From Tissierellia bacterium (GTDB taxonomy: Bacteria > Bacillota > Clostridia > Tissierellales > Tepidimicrobiaceae): a stretch of 16,027 nucleotides of DNA. Shown in pieces: positions 1-7,203 of the stretch (positions are counted from its first letter, which is position 1; each line of letters begins with the position of its first letter). Location of the stretch: contig JAAZMG010000166.1 of NCBI GenBank assembly GCA_012798935.1, forward strand, positions 1-16,027. Reading direction: 5' to 3'. The notes beneath the pieces are model-generated. The model made no database searches, was not told the origin of the DNA, and worked only from the letters and a program-made list of their open reading frames with translations. A program made the translations under genes and the position numbers.

Positions 1-1444
1 TTCCCTCATATAAAGTTATAATCCTGTCCGATAATCTAAATATCTCATCTAGCTCAGCAGAAACCAATAGTATAGCAGTACCTTTATTTCTCTTTTCAAT
101 TATTTGACTATGGACAAATTCAATAGCTCCAACATCTATCCCTCTAGTGGGTTGAGCAATTATCAATATAGGAGTATCGAAGGAAAACTCCCTAGCAATA
201 ACCATCTTTTGCATATTCCCACCAGACAAATTCCCTGCTGGCAATTCCCCAGTAGGAGTTCTAATATCGAATTCATCTATTAATCTATCCGTTCTTTCCA
301 TTATCTTTTTTTTATTCATATGGATACCTTTAATTGCATAGGGCTGTTCATGCTGTATGCCCATAAGCAAGTTCTCCCATATAGTTGCTTCCTTAGACAA
401 TCCTGTTGACAATCTATCCTCAGGCACATGGGCTATACCTAGCTTCCTAATCTCCTTTGGATTTCTATTTAGTACCTCCTTTCCATTTATTATAAAGGTA
501 CCTTCCTCCATTTCTCTCAGCCCCGTTAACACCTCTACCAATTCCGATTGTCCATTTCCCTCTACCCCTGCTACCCCTAATATCTCCCCGGCTTTTAAGT
601 TAAAAGATATACCATCCAATGCAGTAAGCCCTCTATTATCCCTAGCCTTTATTCCCTCTACGGATAATACTTCCTTCTTGGAAACTTCCTCCTTATAAAG
701 CTCTTCAAACAACACTTCCCTGCCTACCATCATCTCAGCTAATATCTGCTCATTAGCATCCTTTGTTTCCAAAGTACCTACCATCTTACCTTGTCGCATT
801 ACACTTACCCTATGGGATATAGCTAGCACTTCCTGAAGTTTATGGGTTATTATTATTATAGTTTTCCCCAAATCCTTAACCAACCTCCTAATTACATTAA
901 ACAACTCTTCTGCCTCATTAGGGGTAAGCACTGCTGTAGGTTCATCCAATATCAATATATCTGCTCCCTTGTATAATACCTTCAATATCTCGATCCTCTG
1001 CTGAATTCCAACAGATAGGGATTCAACTCTACTGTGGGGGTCTACCTTTAGCCCATAGGTTTGAGATAGCTCCTCCGTTATGGATATGGCCTTTTTATAA
1101 TCCCTAAATATCCTATTCTTCCTAGGCTCTGTTCCCAACACTATATTCTCCGCTACAGTAAAGGAAGGCAAGAGCATAAAATGTTGATGAACCATTCCAA
1201 TTCCAAGATTTATAGCATCTAATGGACTATTTATCTCCACAGCTTGTCCTTCAAAAAATATCTCTCCTTCTGTAGGTTTATAAAGACCATATATTATATT
1301 CATTAAAGTGGACTTTCCTGCTCCATTCTCACCAACAATAGCATGTATTTCTCCCTTTTCTACATCCCAATTAACATTATCATTAGCCAATACTCCTGGA
1401 AATTGTTTGGAAATATTCTTTACTTCAATTAACTTTTCTGCCAT
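1..1444 (-). CDS. BMP-type nucleoside ABC transporter, double ATP-binding protein (C-terminus cut off by window edge)
   Basis: This protein carries two ATP-binding domains that power import, most likely of nucleosides, through permeases expected beyond the left edge. It starts at ATG 1444 after AAAGAGGTG, 9 nt upstream, and stays open for 481 codons to base 1. Domain 1 has Walker A GENGAGKS (residues 38-45), the signature LSVGIQQR (from residue 143) and Walker B LILDEPTAVLTP. Domain 2 keeps a good signature, LSGGNMQK (from residue 406), but its Walker B end reads IIAQPTRGID with Gln at 431 where the catalytic Glu normally sits. That substitution is typical of the YufO/NupO-like ATPases that pair with BMP lipoproteins, and the gene follows such a lipoprotein directly. 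One active and one degenerate ATP site is therefore expected. A terminator-like hairpin separates it from the lipoprotein gene, so it is probably expressed at a lower level. The nucleoside substrate is inferred from family and context. Confidence 0.93.
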   Translation of the reverse strand, partial: MAEKLIEVKNISKQFPGVLANDNVNWDVEKGEIHAIVGENGAGKSTLMNIIYGLYKPTEGEIFFEGQAVEINSPLDAINLGIGMVHQHFMLLPSFTVAENIVLGTEPRKNRIFRDYKKAISITEELSQTYGLKVDPHSRVESLSVGIQQRIEILKVLYKGADILILDEPTAVLTPNEAEELFNVIRRLVKDLGKTIIIITHKLQEVLAISHRVSVMRQGKMVGTLETKDANEQILAEMMVGREVLFEELYKEEVSKKEVLSVEGIKARDNRGLTALDGISFNLKAGEILGVAGVEGNGQSELVEVLTGLREMEEGTFIINGKEVLNRNPKEIRKLGIAHVPEDRLSTGLSKEATIWENLLMGIQHEQPYAIKGIHMNKKKIMERTDRLIDEFDIRTPTGELPAGNLSGGNMQKMVIAREFSFDTPILIIAQPTRGIDVGAIEFVHSQIIEKRNKGTAILLVSAELDEIFRLSDRIITLYEG

Positions 1445-1477
1445 ATAGCCTTTCACCTCTTTTAGTTAAAGATTGTT

Positions 1478-1515
1478 TTAAAATGGAGAAGTAGATATCT
1501 ACTTCTCCATTTTAA
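1478..1515 (-). terminator. Perfect 38-bp palindrome, terminator or attenuator between binding protein and ATPase
   Basis: The palindrome is perfect over 38 bp, centred between 1496 and 1497 on GTAGATATCTAC. In the minus-strand transcript it begins 8 nt after the lipoprotein stop codon and its last arm runs into TTTTAAAA. It resembles a rho-independent terminator. The ATPase gene follows in the same direction, so partial termination with read-through, giving an excess of binding protein over ATPase, is the likely purpose. Confidence 0.75.
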
Positions 1516-1523
1516 TTTAAGGA

Positions 1524-2573
1524 TTATTTTGCTTCTGGTACTTCTATTTCCCCACTTATTATTTTCTCCTTAATTTCCTCTAACTTAGATTTCATCTCAT
1601 CTGTTGCAAATTGTTTCATATCATCAGTACCATATCCCATTCCAACCCCATCTTGCTCCAATCCATAATAGATAACTTTTCCAGGTTCTATTTGGCCTTT
1701 ATTTATATCATCTATGGTTTCATATATGGAATGACCAACTCTTTTAACCATACTTGCTACTATTACATCTGGATTAATATATCGCTGATCCGTATCTACA
1801 CCTATAGCATATTTGCCCATTTCCTCTGCAGCTTCAAATACACCTTCCCCAGTTTTCCCTGCTACTTGGAATACTATATCTGCTCCTCTTGAATAAAGGG
1901 CTGTTGCACCTTCTTTACCCTTAGCTGGGTCTTCAAAATCCTCTGCAAAGATTACTTCTACCACTATATCTGGGTCTATATATTTAGCCCCTGCTTCATA
2001 TCCTACATAGAAGTTTCTAATTACTGGCATATCCATTCCGCCAACCATACCTATAGTCTTTTCTTCAGACAACATAGCCGCCAATGCTCCTGCTAAAAAT
2101 GAACCTTCATTTTCCGCATAGCTTATGGTAATTAAATTGTCTATTCCCTCTATTTCATTATCTACATATATATAATAAACATCTGGAAATTCTTCAGCTA
2201 TTTCTTGTACTACATCATAAAACTCATATCCTACTACTGCCACTATAGGTGCATATTCAGAAGCTTGCACCAACTGATCGTTGAACAAGGATGGATCATT
2301 TCTACATTCATATACTTTATATTCAACTCCATAATCTTCCTTAGCCTTCTCCACCCCTTCATGGGATGAGTCATAGAAGGAACGGTCCCCTAATCCTCCA
2401 GCTACTACTAAAGCCACTTTATCCGCTTCAGTATCTGTTTCAACTTCCGTTTCAACTGGTTCTTCAGCTCCCTCATCATCTCCCTGAGCAGGCGCTTCTT
2501 TTCCACCGCACCCAGTTAATACCATAGAGAGCATAAGTATTAATATGAGTAGAACTTTAAACGTCCTTTTCAT
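1524..2573 (-). CDS. BMP-family nucleoside-binding lipoprotein
   Basis: This is the extracellular substrate-binding lipoprotein of an ABC importer in the BMP/Med/TmpC family, whose characterised members bind purine or other nucleosides. It has 349 residues. A hydrophobic signal (residues 1-21) ends in lipobox LTGC with lipidated Cys22, followed by an acidic, flexible stretch (about 24-52) that would span the wall. The mature domain opens with VALVVAGGLGDRSFYD (53-68), matching the family's G-D-x-S-F-x-D motif, and continues with VGYEFYDVV, DNLITISYAENEGSFLAGALAA and GMVGGMDMPVIRNFYVGYEAGA, all typical BMP-fold segments. The ATG at 2573 follows AAGGGGGAG. The gene begins 25 bp after the 5'-nucleotidase stop, so the two are cotranscribed, and it precedes the ATPase. 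Nucleoside specificity is inferred from family and neighbour; quorum-peptide or other ligands cannot be excluded. Confidence 0.93.
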   Translation of the reverse strand: MKRTFKVLLILILMLSMVLTGCGGKEAPAQGDDEGAEEPVETEVETDTEADKVALVVAGGLGDRSFYDSSHEGVEKAKEDYGVEYKVYECRNDPSLFNDQLVQASEYAPIVAVVGYEFYDVVQEIAEEFPDVYYIYVDNEIEGIDNLITISYAENEGSFLAGALAAMLSEEKTIGMVGGMDMPVIRNFYVGYEAGAKYIDPDIVVEVIFAEDFEDPAKGKEGATALYSRGADIVFQVAGKTGEGVFEAAEEMGKYAIGVDTDQRYINPDVIVASMVKRVGHSIYETIDDINKGQIEPGKVIYYGLEQDGVGMGYGTDDMKQFATDEMKSKLEEIKEKIISGEIEVPEAK

Positions 2574-2598
2574 TATACATTCTCCCCCTTAATTTTTA

Positions 2599-4374
2599 TT
2601 ATTTTACAGGTACTAATATTTTTTGTCCTGGGAATATTAGATGTGGATTTTTAAGCTTATTGTATTTAGCTAACTCTTCCCATGTCTTCCCAAACTTTTC
2701 AGCTATCTTCCATAGAACATCTCCAGGATTAACCACATAGATTTCTTCCTTAACATCTGGTTTAATTTCTAGCTTAATATCCGGTTTAGTATCTGGTTTA
2801 ACATCTGGTACAACTAATTCTGGCTCTTCTTTTCTTTCTTTAGCTACTATTCTACCTTCAGTTTTTATATCTACTTCTCCTAGTTCTTGAATATAGTTTA
2901 TTAATATTTCTTCTAAAGCTTCATATTCAGCTACTAAAGTACCATTTTTCAAAGAATCATATTTGTCTCCACCTTCAGCTAAGAAATTGTTGGTTACTAA
3001 TTTATATGTTTTGTTTAAGTCTACAGGTTCACCTTGAATTATCAATTCATCTACCCTATTTCCCACTTCCTTAGATGGATCAAATGTAAAGGTCATACCA
3101 GCCACATGTGGAAAGCCACCAAATGTATCTGGATATACGGATACACCATTTTCTATAGCATTTAATATATCTATACCTTTTATCTCCAACAATACTCCAT
3201 AACTACCAAAGGGCAACATAGTTAAAATATCCCCTTTAGTGATTTCGCCAACCTCTATAGTGGTTCTAATATCTCCACCATTTAATATAACAGCATCTGC
3301 TTTAGTATGTTTTATTACAGAATCTGCAAGTAAATTTCCTAAATTAGACTCCCCAGTCCTTACAATTTCCCTTTCACCATCTAATCTTACCTTTGTTTTT
3401 CCTATAACCTTATCCATTATAGGTTTTATTTCTTCGTCTAAGCTTTCTATTACCTTCTTTATTTCTTCGTCTTCCTCTAGCTCCATCCCCTCTTCTTTAG
3501 TAAACAATGTAGCTTCTTTTTTAGTTATTTCACCATCAGTTAATTCCACATTAACTATTCCTACATTCTTCAAATGATCCCCAGCTTGAACAATTAAGCT
3601 ATCCCCTACAGCCTTTCCTTCTGGATATTCGGTATGGCTATGGCCATCAACTATTATATCTATTCCTTCTACCTTTTCTGCTATATCTATAGTGCTAGGA
3701 TCTGCATCATCAGCTACTCCTATATGAGCCAAAGCAATTATTATATCTACATTTTCCTCTTTTAATTTATCCACCATGGATTTAGCCGTCTCAATAGGAT
3801 CTACAAAATTAACTCCCTCTGTATATAATGGATTTGCTTTATATTTGGTTTCTTGAGTAGTCAATCCAAATATACCTACTTTAACCCCATCTATTTCTTT
3901 TATTATGTATTCTTCAAAATCCTTTGTTCCATCTTCTTTTATTATATTTGCACCTATAATTGGAAATTCTGCTACATCCTTTAATCCTACTAGCCTGTCA
4001 TAACCATAGTTAAAGTCATGATTTCCAGGTACCATAGCGTCAAATCCCATTTCGTTCATAAGCCTTATCATAGTTTCTCCTTGGGATATCGTTACTATTG
4101 GCAGTCCATGGATTGTATCTCCAGCATTTAATAGAATTAAATTTGGGTTCTCCTCCTTTAGTTTATTAACCTTTGTTGCCATTCTTCCAAAGCCCATTCC
4201 ATCATAGTCGCCCTCTTTGATTCTTCCGTGAACATCGTTAACATGAACAATAGTTATTTTCTTTACATTCTCTCCTTCAGCAAAGGCCTTATTCTCCATA
4301 GGTACTAAAAGCATACCTAAAACCAATGCTAAGGATAAAAATAAACTAACTATTCTTTTGCTATTTGACCTCAC
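2599..4374 (-). CDS. Secreted 5'-nucleotidase (UshA-like) with C-terminal LysM wall-binding domain
   Basis: This is an exported metallophosphoesterase that would hydrolyse extracellular nucleotides to nucleosides and phosphate. I place the start at GTG 4374, seven nt after AAGGGGAG; a TTG two codons earlier (4380) lies almost on top of that ribosome-binding site. The protein is 591 residues by the GTG start. Its parts are a signal peptide with probable cleavage after AFA (about residue 32), a calcineurin-like metal-binding domain with NDVHG (46-50), GDT, GNHD (117-120) and GHSH (244-247), and the 5'-nucleotidase C-terminal domain with GESNLGNLLAD and NGGDIRTTI, the substrate-binding region. 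A KPDx-rich linker (about 522-541) leads to a LysM domain (about 545-591; YVVNPGDVLWKIAEKFG). LysM binds peptidoglycan, so the enzyme should sit at the wall next to its products' importer, encoded 25 bp downstream. UDP-sugar hydrolase or 2',3'-cyclic nucleotidase activity is also possible. Confidence 0.93.
   Translation of the reverse strand: MRSNSKRIVSLFLSLALVLGMLLVPMENKAFAEGENVKKITIVHVNDVHGRIKEGDYDGMGFGRMATKVNKLKEENPNLILLNAGDTIHGLPIVTISQGETMIRLMNEMGFDAMVPGNHDFNYGYDRLVGLKDVAEFPIIGANIIKEDGTKDFEEYIIKEIDGVKVGIFGLTTQETKYKANPLYTEGVNFVDPIETAKSMVDKLKEENVDIIIALAHIGVADDADPSTIDIAEKVEGIDIIVDGHSHTEYPEGKAVGDSLIVQAGDHLKNVGIVNVELTDGEITKKEATLFTKEEGMELEEDEEIKKVIESLDEEIKPIMDKVIGKTKVRLDGEREIVRTGESNLGNLLADSVIKHTKADAVILNGGDIRTTIEVGEITKGDILTMLPFGSYGVLLEIKGIDILNAIENGVSVYPDTFGGFPHVAGMTFTFDPSKEVGNRVDELIIQGEPVDLNKTYKLVTNNFLAEGGDKYDSLKNGTLVAEYEALEEILINYIQELGEVDIKTEGRIVAKERKEEPELVVPDVKPDTKPDIKLEIKPDVKEEIYVVNPGDVLWKIAEKFGKTWEELAKYNKLKNPHLIFPGQKILVPVK
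2752..2811 (-). repeat. Five 12-bp tandem repeats encoding the KPDx linker
   Basis: Five in-frame 12-bp units (plus-strand consensus near AACATCTGGTTT) encode, in protein order, VPDV, KPDT, KPDI, KLEI and KPDV. They link the nucleotidase domain to LysM. Units differ by one to a few bases, and unit four is the most diverged. Such arrays can gain or lose units by slippage without breaking the frame, which would change linker length. Confidence 0.85.
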
Positions 4375-4415
4375 AAACAATCTCCCCTTTCTATAATGGT
4401 TTTATTTTTATATAA

Positions 4416-4439
4416 ACAATCAATTAATATATTGATTGT
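4416..4439. promoter_or_regulatory. Inverted repeat upstream of the nucleotidase operon, possible operator
   Basis: The arms ACAATCAAT (4416-4424) and ATTGATTGT (4431-4439) are perfect 9-bp inverted repeats around a 6-bp AT spacer. The dyad lies about 40 bp upstream of the nucleotidase start. It is too AT-rich to be a convincing terminator and has the shape of a protein-binding site. The binding protein is unknown, and chance palindromy in AT-rich DNA is possible. Confidence 0.4.
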
Positions 4440-4451
4440 AATATAACCCTC

Positions 4452-4465
4452 TGATAACGTTTTCA
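4452..4465. promoter_or_regulatory. Candidate cre site (CcpA) upstream of the nucleotidase operon
   Basis: TGATAACGTTTTCA closely fits the Firmicute catabolite-responsive element on both strands. On the minus strand, GTGAAAACGTTATCA matches WTGNAARCGNWWWCA at 14 of 15 positions. It sits about 80 bp upstream of the nucleotidase start, in the likely promoter region, which would fit carbon-source control of nucleotide scavenging. No convincing -35/-10 pair was found here. Confidence 0.45.
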
Positions 4466-4520
4466 CAGAAGTTACTTACCTACCTATAATCCTTTGTATC
4501 TATATAATACCATAAAAAGT

Positions 4521-4606
4521 AAGAATATTCACAAAAATAATAACTTTCTTAAACCGTGCCAGGCACCGTAAAAAAAAGTTATTTGTAATATGTCTGTAAT
4601 ATTCTT
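4521..4606. repeat. Interspersed palindromic repeat, copy 1 (core GTGCCAGGCAC)
   Basis: The core GTGCCAGGCAC (4556-4566) is framed by perfect 9-bp arms AATAACTTT (4539-4547) and AAAGTTATT (4575-4583). Outer arms AAGAATATT (4521-4529) and AATATTCTT (4598-4606) close the element. The right half carries two TGTAATAT words. It ends one base before the stop codon of the P1 peptidase gene. Copies at 13835-13898 and 15273-15374 share core, arms and orientation. As RNA it would fold into a long hairpin and could also act as a 3' end signal for the peptidase gene. Confidence 0.85.
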
Positions 4607-5566
4607 CTATAAATCCTTATAAGCTTTAAATCCATAGGATGAATCTGCAGATTTTATTGCATTTATAACTGCTCTCCCCATAGTTTTTGCTGCTAGGGCT
4701 CCTACCACATTTATGTCAGCTTCTATTTTCCCTGTGGCCATAGTAAAAATTGTGTCCCCATCAAATATGGTATGGGCTGGCCTTATGGATCTGGCGTATC
4801 CGTTGTGAGCCATGGAAGCTAGCTTATTGGCTTCTGATTTAGTAAATATCCCATTAGTGGCCACAACTCCAATAGTAGTATTACCACTAAATATGTTCTT
4901 CTTTTCACTATATTTTTGCATTAAAATATTTTCTGTCCCAATTAATGTCTTCCCTTCTTCATCTAATAGCCCTGCTAATATCTCTCCCGTTTCAGGGTCT
5001 ATTACATCCCCTAAACAATTCACTGCTACTAGAGCACCTACTTTTAAATCCCCTACTTGGAGAGCAAAGGAACCTAGTCCCCCTTTCATAGCCCTATGAG
5101 TGCCTAAAAATTTCCCTACAGTAGCCCCAGTTCCTGCTCCTATATTTCCATTAGGACATTCCTTATCCGTTGCATCAACACAGGCCCTATATCCCATCTC
5201 TAAATTAGGCCTTACTCTATAATCTCCTACTACTAAATCAAATAACACTGCACTACAGACAATAGGAACCTTTGTTACCTGAACATCAAATCCAATATTT
5301 CTTTCTTCCAAATATTTCATAACCCCTGAAGCAGCATCTAACCCAAAAGCAGATCCTCCTGATAAGACTACTGCGTGGATTTTATCTACTAAATTTTGTG
5401 GATTTAATAAATCCGTTTCTCTCGTACCAGGAGAGCCTCCTCTAACATCTACCCCGGCTGTTGCACCTTCTTCGGATATAATAACTGTACACCCAGTTCC
5501 AGCTTCTAAATCCTCTGCATTACCAACTTTAATACCATCAATATCTGTAAATTGTATTTTTTTCAT
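4607..5566 (-). CDS. P1 family peptidase (DmpA/BapA-like, self-processing aminopeptidase)
   Basis: This is a member of the S58/P1 family of N-terminal-nucleophile aminopeptidases, which cleave themselves into two chains and release N-terminal or beta-amino acids from small peptides. It has 319 residues, a usual length for the cytoplasmic single-domain members. Visible hallmarks are GATAGVDVRGGSPGTRETDLL (about 34-54), LSGGSAFGLDAASGVM (about 68-83), GAGTGATVGK (143-152), GNTTIGVVATNGIFTKSEA (228-246) and RPAHTIFDGDTIFTMATG (262-279). By analogy with the Gly-Ser processing site of DmpA, the N229-T230 region is the probable self-cleavage point with Thr as nucleophile; that position is inferred. 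There is no signal peptide. ATG 5566 follows a textbook TAGGAGG, 8 nt upstream. It stands alone between the xylulokinase terminator and repeat copy 1. The substrate is unknown. Confidence 0.92.
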   Translation of the reverse strand: MKKIQFTDIDGIKVGNAEDLEAGTGCTVIISEEGATAGVDVRGGSPGTRETDLLNPQNLVDKIHAVVLSGGSAFGLDAASGVMKYLEERNIGFDVQVTKVPIVCSAVLFDLVVGDYRVRPNLEMGYRACVDATDKECPNGNIGAGTGATVGKFLGTHRAMKGGLGSFALQVGDLKVGALVAVNCLGDVIDPETGEILAGLLDEEGKTLIGTENILMQKYSEKKNIFSGNTTIGVVATNGIFTKSEANKLASMAHNGYARSIRPAHTIFDGDTIFTMATGKIEADINVVGALAAKTMGRAVINAIKSADSSYGFKAYKDL

Positions 5567-5598
5567 ATGTATAGCCTCCTAAGTTATCTATAGGTTTT

Positions 5599-5627
5599 AT
5601 TTTATCATAATAGCTTCCAATGCTTAA
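5599..5627 (-). promoter_or_regulatory. Weak promoter candidate for the P1 peptidase gene
   Basis: On the minus strand TTAAGC (5622-5627) and TAAAAT (5599-5604) are 17 bp apart, about 35 bp upstream of the peptidase start and just after the xylulokinase terminator. The -35 match is poor, so this rests mainly on position. Confidence 0.3.
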
Positions 5628-5635
5628 AATTAAAT

Positions 5636-5689
5636 TAGCTCCTTTTTGACTTTTATTTTTAACAAATTGACTAAGTCAAAAAGGGGCTA
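5636..5689 (-). terminator. Terminator-like hairpin after xylulokinase
   Basis: Arms of 17 bp (5636-5652 and 5673-5689; TAGCTCCTTTTTGACTT against AAGTCAAAAAGGGGCTA) pair with one mismatch across a 20-nt loop. The structure starts 5 nt after the xylB stop codon. In the transcript it is followed by ATTTAATTTTAAG, a poor U tract. A smaller palindrome, TTGACTAAGTCAA (5667-5679), overlaps one arm and could form an alternative fold. It probably ends the polyol operon. Confidence 0.7.
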
Positions 5690-5694
5690 TAGTT

Positions 5695-7176
5695 TTAATT
5701 CTTTATTGTTAGAGTTTTAAATAATCCTTTTATTGCTGGATAAATTTGTTTAAACTTTTCATGTTTTATATTATAAAGGTCTACTCTTTCTTTATTGGGT
5801 TCTATAGTCTCTGTGATTTTTATAAATGTTTCACAAGCATCCTCCACAGTATCAAATAATCCATATCCTACCGATGCTAAAATTGCTGCTCCATATGCAG
5901 GACCTTCGCTTGTATTGACCTTATTTACATTTACATTTAATACATCGGCAATGATTTCACACCATAGTTTACTTTGAGCGCCTCCACCATTTATACTAAT
6001 ATCAGAAATATAAATTCCCATGTCTTTCATTATTTCAAAGGTATCCCTAAGAGAAAAGGCAACGCCTTCTAGTACAGCTCTTGTCATATGTTTTCTTTCG
6101 TGTGTCATATCCATACCTATAAAAGTACCTCTTGCATTAGGATCATTGTGGGGGGTTCTCTCTCCCATTAAATAGGGCAAATAAAATACATTGTCATCTA
6201 TCTCTGCATCTTTAGCCTCGCTTAATATATAGTCAAAATCATTTGACTTATTAATGAACTCCACCCACCATTTCAACGAAGCTGCTGCAGCTAAAGTAAC
6301 CCCCATTACATGAAATTTCCCATTTGCATGACAAAATGAATGTAATCTGTTTTTTTCATCTATTATAAATCTGTCAGTAGGCGCAAAAACAACACCAGAG
6401 GTTCCTAAAGATAACGAGCAAGAATGATGCTTTACAATTCCACCACCAATTGCAGCAACTGCCTGATCTCCCCCACCAATAATAACCTTTACATCATCCT
6501 TTAATCCCAATTCAGAGGCTAAATCTGGCTTTATGCTCCCTATTACCTCATAGGATTCATATAGTTTTGGTAATTGAGTTTCATTTACTCCTATAATTTC
6601 CAACATATCTAATGACCAAATTCTATTTTTCACATCTAAATATAAAGTTCCAGATGCATCAGACACATCTGTTGCAAATATACCTGTCATTTTATAAGCT
6701 AAATAGTCTTTAGGAAGCATTATTCTTCTAATTTTATTAAAGTTTTCTGGTTCGTTTTCTTTAACCCAAAGAATCTTAGGAGCTGTAAAACCGGTAATTG
6801 CAATATTTCCAGTCATCTCAGATAATCTATTTTTACCTATATTTTCATTAAGAAATTTACACTGTTTCTCAGTTCTTTGATCATTCCAAAGTATAGCAGG
6901 TCTAATAATCTTATCCTCCCTATCAAGCATTACCAATCCGTGCATCTGTCCCCCAAAACTTATGGCCTTAACTTTTTCTGAATCTATCCCCTCTAACAAT
7001 ACCTTAAGTCCATTTATTGTTTGAGTCCACCAATCCTCTGGATTTTGTTCTGACCACAATGGATTAGGGAAAAAAATTGGATATTCTTTATTAATTGATT
7101 TCACAATATTCCCTAAGTGGTCCATAGCAATTATTTTTACTGATGTCGTCCCTAAATCTATACCAATAAAATACAT
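5695..7176 (-). CDS. xylB: Xylulokinase
   Basis: This FGGY-family sugar kinase phosphorylates D-xylulose with ATP to D-xylulose 5-phosphate, feeding the pentose phosphate pathway. At 493 residues it has the family's normal length. The N-terminal actin-like domain has the phosphate-binding loop DLGTTSVK (7-14), the xylulokinase hallmark ISFGGQMHGLV (72-82) and ILWNDQRT (95-102). The catalytic base is predicted to be Asp237 in IGGGDQAVAAIGGG. The C-terminal domain has LGTSG (257-261), PYLMGERTPH (334-343) and the adenosine loop NGGGAQSKLW (396-405). ATG 7176 follows GAGGGAAG, and the gene lies 27 bp after the dehydrogenase gene, so they share a transcript. The GGQMHGLV motif favours xylulose over ribulose, glycerol or gluconate. 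A related ketopentose remains possible. Confidence 0.93.
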   Translation of the reverse strand: MYFIGIDLGTTSVKIIAMDHLGNIVKSINKEYPIFFPNPLWSEQNPEDWWTQTINGLKVLLEGIDSEKVKAISFGGQMHGLVMLDREDKIIRPAILWNDQRTEKQCKFLNENIGKNRLSEMTGNIAITGFTAPKILWVKENEPENFNKIRRIMLPKDYLAYKMTGIFATDVSDASGTLYLDVKNRIWSLDMLEIIGVNETQLPKLYESYEVIGSIKPDLASELGLKDDVKVIIGGGDQAVAAIGGGIVKHHSCSLSLGTSGVVFAPTDRFIIDEKNRLHSFCHANGKFHVMGVTLAAAASLKWWVEFINKSNDFDYILSEAKDAEIDDNVFYLPYLMGERTPHNDPNARGTFIGMDMTHERKHMTRAVLEGVAFSLRDTFEIMKDMGIYISDISINGGGAQSKLWCEIIADVLNVNVNKVNTSEGPAYGAAILASVGYGLFDTVEDACETFIKITETIEPNKERVDLYNIKHEKFKQIYPAIKGLFKTLTIKN

Positions 7177-7203
7177 AACTTCCCTCTTTTCTTCCCTAAA
7201 ACT

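Noticed and set aside
4381..4606. Purine or other riboswitch in the leader of the nucleotidase operon
   Set aside because: The interval is explained by the cre-like site, the AT dyad and repeat copy 1. I could not find the conserved purine aptamer core or any other aptamer I know.
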